From positions 1 to 7,627 of the forward strand of contig JAMOOS010000259.1 of the NCBI GenBank assembly GCA_027065245.1: a stretch of DNA of 7,627 bases, read 5' to 3'. A model generated the notes under the pieces. It was not told where the DNA came from, ran no database searches, and worked only from the letters and a program-made list of their open reading frames with translations. Of this stretch, positions 1-6,072 are shown piece by piece (positions within the stretch are counted from its first letter, which is position 1; every line of letters begins with the position of its first letter). The position numbers were made by a program, and so were the translations under genes. This DNA is from Desulfuromonadaceae bacterium. Lineage in GTDB: Bacteria > Desulfobacterota > Desulfuromonadia > Desulfuromonadales > Desulfuromonadaceae.

Positions 1-59
1 GCGTCGTACAAAGTTCGCCTACCTGCGCCCACTTGCGTTATAAGCGTTTGTTCAAGATT

Positions 60-88
60 TTGACAGCCGACATTTGTGCTTTCATCCT
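60..88 (+). promoter_or_regulatory. Possible promoter of the chemoreceptor gene (weak)
   Basis: A perfect TTGACA -35 hexamer lies at 60-65. At the ideal 17-base spacing the -10 position (83-88) reads CATCCT, which matches TATAAT at only three positions, so any sigma70 promoter here would be weak or need an activator. Another -10-like TATAAG (39-44) lies upstream without a good -35. The rest of 1-141 shows no supportable gene. Which of these boxes is used, if either, cannot be decided from the sequence. Confidence 0.3.
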
Positions 89-126
89 TGAATAACAGCT
101 TTTGCCTTGGGGCGTTGTCGTTAATT

Positions 127-132
127 AAGGAG
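127..132 (+). promoter_or_regulatory. Ribosome binding site that fixes the chemoreceptor start
   Basis: AAGGAG sits nine bases before the GTG at 142. The same frame stays open up to a GTG at 76, but that codon has no Shine-Dalgarno match and would place extra residues before the natural Lys-rich N-terminus and first membrane segment. The GTG at 142 is therefore the better start. Confidence 0.75.
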
Positions 133-141
133 ATATCTACT

Positions 142-1926
142 GTGAAAAACTTCAAAGTAGCCAATAAGATTTTTATCCTCAGTTTTGCCCTGATAGCGGT
201 ATTCAGTGTAACAATTGGTTTGACCTATCTGCAGTTGCAGGACAGCATGTACTCGGCCAAACAGGAGGAGATTCAGCACACCGTGGACGGGGTGTGGGGG
301 GTTATCGATTATTACGCGTCCCTGGAGAAGAGCGGTGTCATGACCAGGGAACAGGCGCAGAAAGAAGCGCGTGAGGCGGTCAAGCACACCCGCTTTGCCG
401 GTGGCAACTACTTCTGGATTCAGGATACTACCCCTACCATGATCATGCATCCCATCAAGCCGCAGCTCGATGGCAAGAACCTGTCCGGCATCACCGATCC
501 TCACGGCAAGGCATTGTTTATGGAAATGGTCAAGGTCGCCAGGGATAGTGGCGGCGGTTTTGTCAGATACGCTTGGGCCAAGCCAGGGTTTGACAAGCCG
601 GTGGACAAGGTATCGTTTGTCAAGTTGCAGCCGGATTGGAACTGGATTGTCGGTGCCGGTTTGTATCTGGATGATATCCAGACCGAGCTGTACGGAGTGT
701 TGTACAAAATTATTATCACGGTGATTATCGTAATTATCCTGTCTATTGTTGTCGTCACTCTGGGGGCACGCGGGGTATCGCGTCCGCTTAATAAAACGGT
801 GGAGATGCTCAAAAATCTTGAGGCTGGGCGGCTGTCCATGCGGCTGAATCTCAATCGGCGCGACGAAATCGGTCAAATGGCGGACAGCATGGACTCCTTT
901 GCCGACAGTCTGCAGCACGATGTGATCGCAGCGCTGAAAAAACTGGCCCAGGGTGATCTGACCTTTGAAGTGACAGCGCATGGACCAGACGATGAGCTGC
1001 GCAACACCATAAACCAGCTTGGTCACGAGCTTAACGAGATGATGGCGCAAATCCTTACCGCCAGTGACGAGATTGCCTCGGCGGCGGCGCAGGTTGCCGA
1101 TACCAGCCAGTCGTTGTCTCAGGGGGCAACCGAACAGGCGGCTAGCATGGAGGAGATCTCCGCCTCATTGCATCAGAGCTCATCGCAGACCAACCACAAT
1201 GCCGAAAACGCCAAGCTGGCCAATCAGCTGTCGGAAGAAAACAAGATAATGGCCGAGCAGGGCAGCCAGCACATGGGCTCCATGGTGGAAGCCATGGAAG
1301 ATATCAACGCTTCCAGTCAGGATATCTCCAAAATTATCAAAACCATCGACGAGATTGCCTTCCAGACCAATCTGCTGGCCCTCAATGCCGCGGTAGAAGC
1401 TGCGCGGGCCGGTCAGCACGGCAAGGGGTTCGCCGTGGTCGCTGAAGAGGTGCGTAATCTGGCGGCACGCAGTGCCAAGGCGGCGGCGGAGACCGCTGAA
1501 CTTATTGATGGTTCGGTACAGAAAACTGCCAACGGCAGCGAAATAGCACGCAATACCGCCGAAGCACTGGAAAAAATTGTCACTGGTGTAGGCAAGGTTA
1601 CTGAGCTGATTAGCGAGATTACTGTTGCAAGTAACGAGCAGGCGGAGGGGATTGCCCAGACCAACGAGGGTATCGCCCAGATCGATGCAGTGACCCAGCA
1701 GAATACCGCCAGTGCCGAAGAAAGTGCCGCAGCAGCGGAAGAACTCTCCGGTCAGGCCGCGCAACTGCGGCATATGCTGCAACGTTTTACCTTGCGGCAG
1801 AATTTTACCCGTATGTCGGCAGCACCAGCTGCTGCGGCGTCGGCTCCCGTGGCTTCATCGGCTGGGGATGTGCCGCCTGCGCAGCCGCAGATTGCTCTTG
1901 ATGACGATGGATGGGGTAAATCCTGA
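142..1926 (+). CDS. Methyl-accepting chemotaxis protein with single Cache sensor and two HAMP domains
   Basis: This 594-residue transmembrane chemoreceptor would sense a small extracellular ligand and control the CheA kinase through CheW. A short basic N-terminus leads into a first membrane helix (about residues 9-29). The periplasmic sensor (about 33-188) has sCache_2-type landmarks: a YFWI motif, a following MHP, LDGKNL, GFVRYAW and PDWNWIVGAGLY just before the second membrane helix (about 189-208). A HAMP domain follows (about 210-261), then a second HAMP-like segment (about 262-313, GDLTFEV...DDELRNTINQL). The signalling coiled coil (about 318-545) has the near-invariant hairpin tip AFQTNLLALNAAVEAARAG followed by GFAVVAEEVRNLA. 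An Ala/Pro-rich flexible tail ends in DDDGWGKS, which resembles a CheR/CheB docking tail but lacks the final aromatic residue of the usual x-W-x-x-F pentapeptide. The gene starts at GTG behind AAGGAG and ends before a strong terminator, so it looks like a single-gene unit. Family assignment is secure; the ligand is unknown. Confidence 0.95.
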   Translation: MKNFKVANKIFILSFALIAVFSVTIGLTYLQLQDSMYSAKQEEIQHTVDGVWGVIDYYASLEKSGVMTREQAQKEAREAVKHTRFAGGNYFWIQDTTPTMIMHPIKPQLDGKNLSGITDPHGKALFMEMVKVARDSGGGFVRYAWAKPGFDKPVDKVSFVKLQPDWNWIVGAGLYLDDIQTELYGVLYKIIITVIIVIILSIVVVTLGARGVSRPLNKTVEMLKNLEAGRLSMRLNLNRRDEIGQMADSMDSFADSLQHDVIAALKKLAQGDLTFEVTAHGPDDELRNTINQLGHELNEMMAQILTASDEIASAAAQVADTSQSLSQGATEQAASMEEISASLHQSSSQTNHNAENAKLANQLSEENKIMAEQGSQHMGSMVEAMEDINASSQDISKIIKTIDEIAFQTNLLALNAAVEAARAGQHGKGFAVVAEEVRNLAARSAKAAAETAELIDGSVQKTANGSEIARNTAEALEKIVTGVGKVTELISEITVASNEQAEGIAQTNEGIAQIDAVTQQNTASAEESAAAAEELSGQAAQLRHMLQRFTLRQNFTRMSAAPAAAASAPVASSAGDVPPAQPQIALDDDGWGKS

Positions 1927-1962
1927 TTTGCCAAAAGGGAAGAAACGCCGTTTTCTCTCTGT

Positions 1963-1998
1963 GCCCTTTCTCCCGTTAGCGGGGGAAGGGGCTTTTTT
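1963..1998 (+). terminator. Intrinsic (rho-independent) terminator after the chemoreceptor gene
   Basis: A 13-base-pair stem joins 1963-1975 with 1980-1992 and contains two G-U wobbles. The loop is TTAG, and six T residues follow at 1993-1998. It lies 37 bases past the chemoreceptor stop. Just upstream, AGAAA (1941-1945) and TTTCT (1952-1956) can form a second, much weaker hairpin. The terminator separates the chemoreceptor transcript from the promoter that begins at about 2004. Confidence 0.9.
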
Positions 1999-2003
1999 GT
2001 CGT

Positions 2004-2032
2004 TGGACAAATTGCGCTGAACAGACTATAAA
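2004..2032 (+). promoter_or_regulatory. Sigma70-type promoter for the AbiEi-like/pgpA/cinA unit
   Basis: A -35 box TGGACA (2004-2009, five of six to consensus) and a -10 box TATAAA (2027-2032, five of six) are separated by the optimal 17 bases. Transcription would start near 2039-2041, giving a leader of about 35 bases. The promoter begins six bases past the terminator T-run. This is the best promoter in the window. Confidence 0.7.
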
Positions 2033-2061
2033 ACATTGAACATGCAGTGTTGTAGAATGTG
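2032..2061 (+). promoter_or_regulatory. Nested inverted repeat at the promoter start point, probable operator
   Basis: Four related half-sites occur within 30 bases: AACATT (2032-2037) and AACATG (2039-2044) on the top strand, then AGTGTT (2046-2051) and AATGTG (2056-2061), which read AACACT and CACATT on the other strand. They form one dyad inside another, directly over the -10 edge and the expected transcription start. A protein bound here would block RNA polymerase. AbiEi antitoxins are known to repress their own operons by binding inverted repeats in the promoter, so autoregulation by the gene just downstream is the natural inference. The repeat is seen; the binding protein is inferred. 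Confidence 0.5.
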
Positions 2062-2062
2062 C

Positions 2063-2067
2063 AGGAG
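2063..2067 (+). promoter_or_regulatory. Ribosome binding site of the AbiEi-like gene
   Basis: AGGAG lies eight bases before the ATG at 2076. A TTG at 2073 is in frame and immediately precedes that ATG, but its spacing is shorter and it is a poorer start codon, so 2076 is preferred. Confidence 0.7.
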
Positions 2068-2075
2068 ATGCTTTG

Positions 2076-3146
2076 ATGGCTGATGCCACCGTGCGCGAGA
2101 ATCACATCGCCAGGGAGATAATAACTGTATTGCAGCAGCGAGACGGGTTGCGGGTGGAGTTCATCGCTGCCGCCCAGCCGCCGTTTGCCGGTTTGCTGAA
2201 TATCAGCGGTGAGTGGGGCGAGGTGAGCAGGCCGGTGATTTTTGCCTGGCGCATTACCCCGCAGCAGGGACGTTTGCTGCTGTTTCAGCTCGAGGCACTG
2301 GCGCAGCATGAACCACTACTGCTGGCCGATTACATCAGCGAAAACCTGGCGGCGCAGTTGCGCGAGCACGCCATCGCCTATTTTGACTGTGTCGGCAACG
2401 GCAGCCTGTGGGCGGCGCCGTTTTTTTACGAAGTATCGGGACGCAAACGCAAGGCGGCGCGCCTGTTGCCCAACCGCAGTCAACAGGCGGCAGGGGCGAA
2501 AATTATTTTCCAGCTACTCAAGCAGCCCCATCTGGCTGCTGCCACCTATCGCGATATTGCCGCTGCCGCCAATGTCGCACTCGGTGCCATCGGTGCGGTG
2601 CTCAAAGAGCTGCGCGCCAAGCAATTTATCGCCAATGCCGCTGGTGGCTGTGTCTGCAATATGACGGCTCTGCGCCAGCTATGGGAGCGTGCCTATCTGG
2701 GGCGGTTGCGGCCGGGGTTGCACATTGAGCGCTGCAGCTTAAGCTCACCGTGGCGGCTGGAGGAGTTGCCGGCGCTGATTCGTGAGCAGCATCTTGAGGA
2801 CGAAGTGCTGCTGGGCGGAAAACTGGCGGCTTCATTTTACTGTGAAAATGTAGTGGCCGACAGTGCGGTGCTGCACATGGCACGCAAAGGGGCTCTCAAA
2901 CAGATGTTGCGTTTGCGCCTGGTGCCGGATGCCAACGGTCCGATAACAGTGATCGAGCGTTTCGCCGCCAACGATGCTTTTGAGCAGCGCTCGCCGGAGA
3001 ATCTGCAACTGGCCGATCCGCGTCTGGTGCGCGCCGAACTGCTGTTTGGTGACGATGAGCAGCAGGTGGAGCTGGCCGAAACCATTGCCCGGTTGTATCT
3101 GGCCGGATATGAGCAGCAATATTGCGCTGTGGCGCCGGAGGAATGA
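2076..3146 (+). CDS. AbiEi-like (type IV antitoxin family) winged-helix protein, orphan
   Basis: This 356-residue protein has the architecture of the AbiEi_2 family of type IV toxin-antitoxin regulators. An N-terminal alpha/beta domain (about 1-125) ends in the signature-like stretch AYFDCVGNGSLW (101-112). A winged-helix DNA-binding domain (about 139-190) follows, with TYRDIAAAANVALGAIGAVL as recognition region, and then the C-terminal region beginning at LRPGLHIE (211-218), including the LLGGKLAASFY segment and DPRLVRAELLFGDD. AbiEi proteins repress their own promoter and neutralise the AbiEii nucleotidyltransferase toxin. No AbiEii gene follows; the next gene is pgpA, reached through an ATGA overlap or an eight-base gap. 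Codon and base use look like the neighbours, so recent transfer is not indicated. The nested repeat upstream suggests autorepression. It could be a domesticated transcription regulator of this operon or an orphan antitoxin. Family call is from motif memory and moderately firm; function is inferred. Confidence 0.7.
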   Translation: MADATVRENHIAREIITVLQQRDGLRVEFIAAAQPPFAGLLNISGEWGEVSRPVIFAWRITPQQGRLLLFQLEALAQHEPLLLADYISENLAAQLREHAIAYFDCVGNGSLWAAPFFYEVSGRKRKAARLLPNRSQQAAGAKIIFQLLKQPHLAAATYRDIAAAANVALGAIGAVLKELRAKQFIANAAGGCVCNMTALRQLWERAYLGRLRPGLHIERCSLSSPWRLEELPALIREQHLEDEVLLGGKLAASFYCENVVADSAVLHMARKGALKQMLRLRLVPDANGPITVIERFAANDAFEQRSPENLQLADPRLVRAELLFGDDEQQVELAETIARLYLAGYEQQYCAVAPEE

Positions 3147-3154
3147 ACGGACTG

Positions 3155-3610
3155 ATGAAAAACAAGTTGATTTTGTTCCTGGCCACCAACGCCGGGCTGG
3201 GGTATGCGCCGGTAGCGTCGGGTACCTTTGGTACCCTGATGGGGATTGCGCTATTTTATCTTACTGCCGATTTGGCGCCGATTGCTTTTGCTCTGTTCTG
3301 GCTGGCGTTGCTGCTGCTGTCGTTCTGGTGCAGTCAACGGGCGGGGGAGATTTTTGCTGTTAGCGACGATGGCCGCATTGTTATCGACGAACTGGCCGGA
3401 TACATGACTACCGTTGCTTTTCTCCCTTTCAGCTGGACGGCGGCCATCGCCGCTTTTCTGCTGTTTCGGTTGTTTGACATCTTTAAGCCGTGGCCGGCGT
3501 GCTGGTTTGACCGCCAGGTTAAAAACGGTGTCGGGGTGGTGATGGACGACGTGGTGGCCGGAGTGTACGCCGCTCTGTGTCTGCGGGGGGTGCTATGGTT
3601 GCTGGCCTGA
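3155..3610 (+). CDS. pgpA: Phosphatidylglycerophosphatase A
   Basis: This 151-residue inner-membrane enzyme removes the phosphate from phosphatidylglycerophosphate to make phosphatidylglycerol, the last step of that phospholipid branch. The family motifs appear in order: APVASGTFGTL (18-28), DDGRIVIDEL (71-80), RLFDIFKPWP (105-114) and GVGVVMDDVVAG (125-136), whose acidic residues bind the metal and phosphate. Three to four hydrophobic segments fit the family, as does the length. Start choice: GGAGG (3137-3141) lies 13 bases before the ATG at 3155. An in-frame ATG at 3143 overlaps the upstream TGA as ATGA and would suit re-initiation, but its ribosome site is only one base away. Either start leaves the protein intact. 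The gene is tightly linked to the AbiEi-like gene and overlaps cinA, so the three are probably cotranscribed. Confidence 0.92.
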   Translation: MKNKLILFLATNAGLGYAPVASGTFGTLMGIALFYLTADLAPIAFALFWLALLLLSFWCSQRAGEIFAVSDDGRIVIDELAGYMTTVAFLPFSWTAAIAAFLLFRLFDIFKPWPACWFDRQVKNGVGVVMDDVVAGVYAALCLRGVLWLLA

Positions 3611-4884
3611 TCGACTCAGGTGGCGTGAAGCGTGGCGGCGCCGATGTTGTTGTTATAGCCATTGGTGACGAGTTGCTTAACGGCGCTGTGGTGGATAGCA
3701 ACAGCGCTGTCATCGGTGCGGCGCTGCGCAGTGCCGGTTACCGGGTGGCGCAGGCCTTTACCCTGCCGGACAACAGTGTGCATATCGCCGCGGTGTTGCG
3801 TCATCTGGCTGGAGACAGCGCCGTGGTGATTGTCAGCGGTGGCCTTGGTCCCACCCGCGATGACGTGACCGCGCGTGCCGTGGCGGCGGCGTTTCATCTG
3901 CCCCTTACCCTTAACGAAACCGCGCTGGCGCAGATTGAGGATTTTTTTCGCCGTCGCGGGCGCGATATGCCGCCCGGCAACGAAAAACAGGCGCTTATCC
4001 CCCACAAGGGCAAAGTGATGGATAACCCGGTCGGCAGCGCGCCCGGTTTTATAGTCGATCGCCACCACACCCTGTTTTTTTTCCTCCCCGGCGTGCCGGA
4101 GGAGATGGCGGCCATGTTGCAACGCCACGTTCTTCCGCTGGTGCGCCAGCGTCTGCCCGCAGCTGATGTGCTGTGCGAGCGCAGCTACCAGCTGCTGGGG
4201 ATTGCCGAGGCGCAGTTGGAACGGACGCTGGCCGCGGATGAAGCTTTTGCCGATCTGGAGGTGAGTTTTCGCCTGCAGGTGCCGCTGGTGATTGTGAAGC
4301 TGCATGCTGTCAGCGGCGATAGCAGTCACCTAGATCGCGCCGAGCGGCGGCTGTATCAACTGTTTGGCGCTGCCGTAGTTGCTCGTGGGGACACCTCGCT
4401 GGTGCACAGCGTGGCGCAATTGCTGCGTGGCGCTGATCATACTCTGGCGGTGGCAGAGTCGTGTACCGGTGGCCTGATAGCCAAGCTGCTTACCGACGTA
4501 CCCGGCAGCTCGACGTTTTTTTGCGCCGGGGCGGTTAGCTACGCCAACGAGGCCAAGCAGTATATGCTTGGTGTTCGTGCCGAGGTGCTGGAGCAGCACG
4601 GCGCCGTCAGTGCCGAATGCGCTCATGCCATGGCGCTGGGGATGCGCCGCAACGCCGGCAGCGATTTCGCCCTGGCGGTAACCGGCATCGCCGGACCGGA
4701 CGGCGGCAGCGACGCTAAACCGTGTGGCACGGTGTTTATCGCTCTGGCGCAGGCCAGTGGCGTAGAAGTGCGGCGGCATCATTTTTCCGGCTCGCGTGAG
4801 CGGGTGCGCCTGAGCAGCGCTTATACAGCGCTTAACTGGTTGCGCGTGACTCTGCTACAGCGCGCCGGGCAGGCGGAGTGCTGA
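3595..4884 (+). CDS. cinA: CinA: competence/damage-inducible protein, nicotinamide mononucleotide deamidase
   Basis: This is a full-length two-domain CinA of 429 residues. The N-terminal MoaB/MoCF-like domain (about 15-170) has GDELLNGAVVDSN (24-36) and SGGLGPTRDD (81-90), and is known in relatives for ADP-ribose pyrophosphatase activity. A middle KH-like segment links it to the C-terminal PncC-type amidase (about 270-425), which carries AESCTGG (287-293, with the conserved serine), SYANEAK and GIAGPDGG (364-371). The amidase converts nicotinamide mononucleotide to nicotinate mononucleotide in pyridine-nucleotide salvage. The ATG at 3595 follows a G-run (3585-3590) and overlaps the pgpA end by 16 bases. 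A GTG at 3625 is a credible alternative that would start closer to the usual CinA N-terminus, and a GTG at 3577 is less likely. In some transformable bacteria cinA is coexpressed with recA, its neighbour here. No terminator is visible after the stop, so readthrough into recA is possible. Confidence 0.94.
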   Translation: MVAGLIDSGGVKRGGADVVVIAIGDELLNGAVVDSNSAVIGAALRSAGYRVAQAFTLPDNSVHIAAVLRHLAGDSAVVIVSGGLGPTRDDVTARAVAAAFHLPLTLNETALAQIEDFFRRRGRDMPPGNEKQALIPHKGKVMDNPVGSAPGFIVDRHHTLFFFLPGVPEEMAAMLQRHVLPLVRQRLPAADVLCERSYQLLGIAEAQLERTLAADEAFADLEVSFRLQVPLVIVKLHAVSGDSSHLDRAERRLYQLFGAAVVARGDTSLVHSVAQLLRGADHTLAVAESCTGGLIAKLLTDVPGSSTFFCAGAVSYANEAKQYMLGVRAEVLEQHGAVSAECAHAMALGMRRNAGSDFALAVTGIAGPDGGSDAKPCGTVFIALAQASGVEVRRHHFSGSRERVRLSSAYTALNWLRVTLLQRAGQAEC

Positions 4885-4905
4885 ACAAGGCGGATGCGTC
4901 ACAGG

Positions 4906-4914
4906 TGATAAAAT
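4906..4914 (+). promoter_or_regulatory. Candidate extended -10 promoter for recA
   Basis: TGATAAAAT has the extended TGn element joined to TAAAAT (five of six to TATAAT). No good -35 lies at the normal distance, which is tolerable for an extended -10 promoter. It would start transcription near 4921 and leave a recA leader of about 120 bases. A small palindrome, TCAC-ag-GTGA (4899-4908), overlaps its upstream edge. Confidence 0.4.
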
Positions 4915-4925
4915 CCTGAATCTGG

Positions 4926-4955
4926 TTGAAATAAACGGCGTATTTATGCTATCCG
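4926..4955 (+). promoter_or_regulatory. Second candidate promoter for recA
   Basis: TTGAAA (4926-4931, five of six to TTGACA) is followed after 18 bases by TATCCG (4950-4955), a weak -10 preceded by TG in the extended position. It is an alternative or additional start to the site at 4906. I see no LexA box of the Escherichia coli, Bacillus or Geobacter type in the gap 4885-5039. Confidence 0.3.
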
Positions 4956-4957
4956 TT

Positions 4958-4974
4958 AACATTTAGGCAATGTG
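4958..4974 (+). repeat. Short inverted repeat in the recA leader or promoter region
   Basis: AACATT (4958-4963) and AATGTG (4969-4974) flank five bases, so a perfect five-base-pair dyad ACATT/AATGT has centres about one helical turn apart. The same two half-sites form the outer arms of the repeat upstream of the AbiEi-like gene, though with a different spacing. Half-sites this short can recur by chance. Confidence 0.3.
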
Positions 4975-5039
4975 GGTTGTTGAGGCTTGCGCCGCTGCGC
5001 ATGCGGGGTGGCCGACATTTATCAGAAAGTGAGTAGAAC

Positions 5040-6068
5040 ATGACGGTTGACAATCGTAAACAGGCGATAGATCTGGCCATGGGGCAGATAGAAAAACAGT
5101 TCGGCAAGGGTAGCATCATGCGCCTGGGCGAGGATAACGTCATGCGGGATATTTCAGTGATTTCCACCGGCTCCATCGGCCTGGATATCGCTTTGGGCAT
5201 TGGCGGGGTGCCGCGCGGGCGCATTGTGGAGATTTACGGTCCCGAGTCGTCGGGTAAGACCACCCTGGCGCTGCACATTATTGCCGAGGCGCAGAAACAC
5301 GGCGGTATTGCCGCTTTTGTCGATGCTGAACACGCCCTCGATATGACCTACGGGCGCAAGCTGGGTGTCAATGCCGACGATCTGCTGGTATCCCAGCCCG
5401 ATACCGGCGAGCAGGCGTTGGAGATCACCGAGGTGCTGGTGCGCAGTGGCGCCATCGACGTGCTGGTGGTGGATTCGGTGGCGGCGCTGGTGCCACGGGC
5501 CGAGATTGAGGGCGAGATGGGCGATTCCCACATGGGACTGCAGGCGCGCCTGATGTCGCAGGCGTTGCGTAAGCTTACCGCCACCATCAGTAAATCCAAC
5601 TGCTGCGTGATTTTCATCAACCAGATTCGTATGAAGATTGGCGTCATGTTCGGTAATCCGGAGACTACCACCGGCGGTAACGCTCTCAAGTTCTATGCGT
5701 CGGTGCGCATGGATATCCGCAAGATCGCTACCTTGAAACAGGGGCAGGATATTATCGGCAGCCGCACCCGTGTAAAGGTGGTTAAAAACAAGACCGCGCC
5801 GCCGTTTAAAGAGGCGGAGTTCGATATCATGTACGGCGAGGGGATCTCCAAGGTCGGTGAGCTTATCGATCTGGGTGTGGCCAATGATATTGTCAACAAA
5901 AGCGGTGCCTGGTTCTCTTACGGTAACGAGCGTATCGGCCAGGGACGCGAGAACTCCAAACAGTACCTGCTCGACCACCCGGAGGTGGCCGCCGCCATCG
6001 AAGCGCAGGTGCTGGAACTGTACGGCTTGAGTCCCATTGAAGAGGACGAGTCTGCCTCGCAGGAGTGA
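5040..6068 (+). CDS. recA: RecA recombinase
   Basis: This complete 342-residue RecA forms ATP-dependent filaments on single-stranded DNA, performs strand exchange in homologous recombination and triggers cleavage of LexA-type repressors. Visible landmarks are Walker A GPESSGKT (67-74), the catalytic glutamate in DAEHALD (Glu97), Walker B VLVVD (141-145), DNA-binding loop L1 around EGEMGDSH (157-164), the sensor glutamine in NQIR (Gln195), loop L2 (about 196-211) and the KNKTAPPFKEAEFDI segment of the core. The C-terminus is short and acidic (EEDESASQE), a tail that in RecA tunes DNA binding. The ATG at 5040 has only a weak ribosome site (GTGAG at 5029-5033), and the N-terminal sequence matches the normal RecA start. 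recA leads a tight set with a PilT-type ATPase and recX. Confidence 0.99.
   Translation: MTVDNRKQAIDLAMGQIEKQFGKGSIMRLGEDNVMRDISVISTGSIGLDIALGIGGVPRGRIVEIYGPESSGKTTLALHIIAEAQKHGGIAAFVDAEHALDMTYGRKLGVNADDLLVSQPDTGEQALEITEVLVRSGAIDVLVVDSVAALVPRAEIEGEMGDSHMGLQARLMSQALRKLTATISKSNCCVIFINQIRMKIGVMFGNPETTTGGNALKFYASVRMDIRKIATLKQGQDIIGSRTRVKVVKNKTAPPFKEAEFDIMYGEGISKVGELIDLGVANDIVNKSGAWFSYGNERIGQGRENSKQYLLDHPEVAAAIEAQVLELYGLSPIEEDESASQE
6061..6065 (+). promoter_or_regulatory. Ribosome binding site of the PilT-type gene, inside the recA end
   Basis: AGGAG overlaps the last recA codons and lies seven bases before the ATG at 6073. This excludes the longer in-frame start at 6037, which would lie deep within recA and add a non-family N-terminus. 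Confidence 0.85.
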
Positions 6069-6072
6069 TGTT

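Noticed and set aside
2..43. Possible C-terminal end of an upstream gene ending at TAA 41-43
   Set aside because: Only 13 codons are visible, with no recognisable motif, and frame one is also open to 61-63, so neither can be supported.
52..73. Flagellar sigma28-like promoter (TCAAGATT and GCCGACAT) before the chemoreceptor gene
   Set aside because: Both boxes resemble the consensus, but only six bases separate them, where about eleven are needed.
66..75. GCCGACATTT occurs upstream of the chemoreceptor gene and again at 5011-5020 upstream of recA
   Set aside because: Repeats of ten bases are expected many times by chance in a window this size, and the distance to the start codon differs between the two copies.
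121..1050. Long reverse-strand open frame opposite the chemoreceptor gene (309 codons)
   Set aside because: It lies wholly opposite a clear coding gene, its translation is rich in His, Gln and Arg with no recognisable domain, and no ribosome site supports it. It is a shadow of codon bias.
3122..3154. Longer pgpA start at TTG 3122
   Set aside because: It would lie inside the preceding gene with no ribosome site and adds a non-family N-terminus; the ATG codons at 3143 and 3155 are better.
4988..5008. Hairpins upstream of recA (TGCGC/GCGCA with loop CGCT, or CCGC/GCGG) as a regulatory leader or terminator
   Set aside because: Stems are only four to five base pairs, mutually exclusive, and lack a T-run. 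Such hairpins are common in GC-rich DNA.
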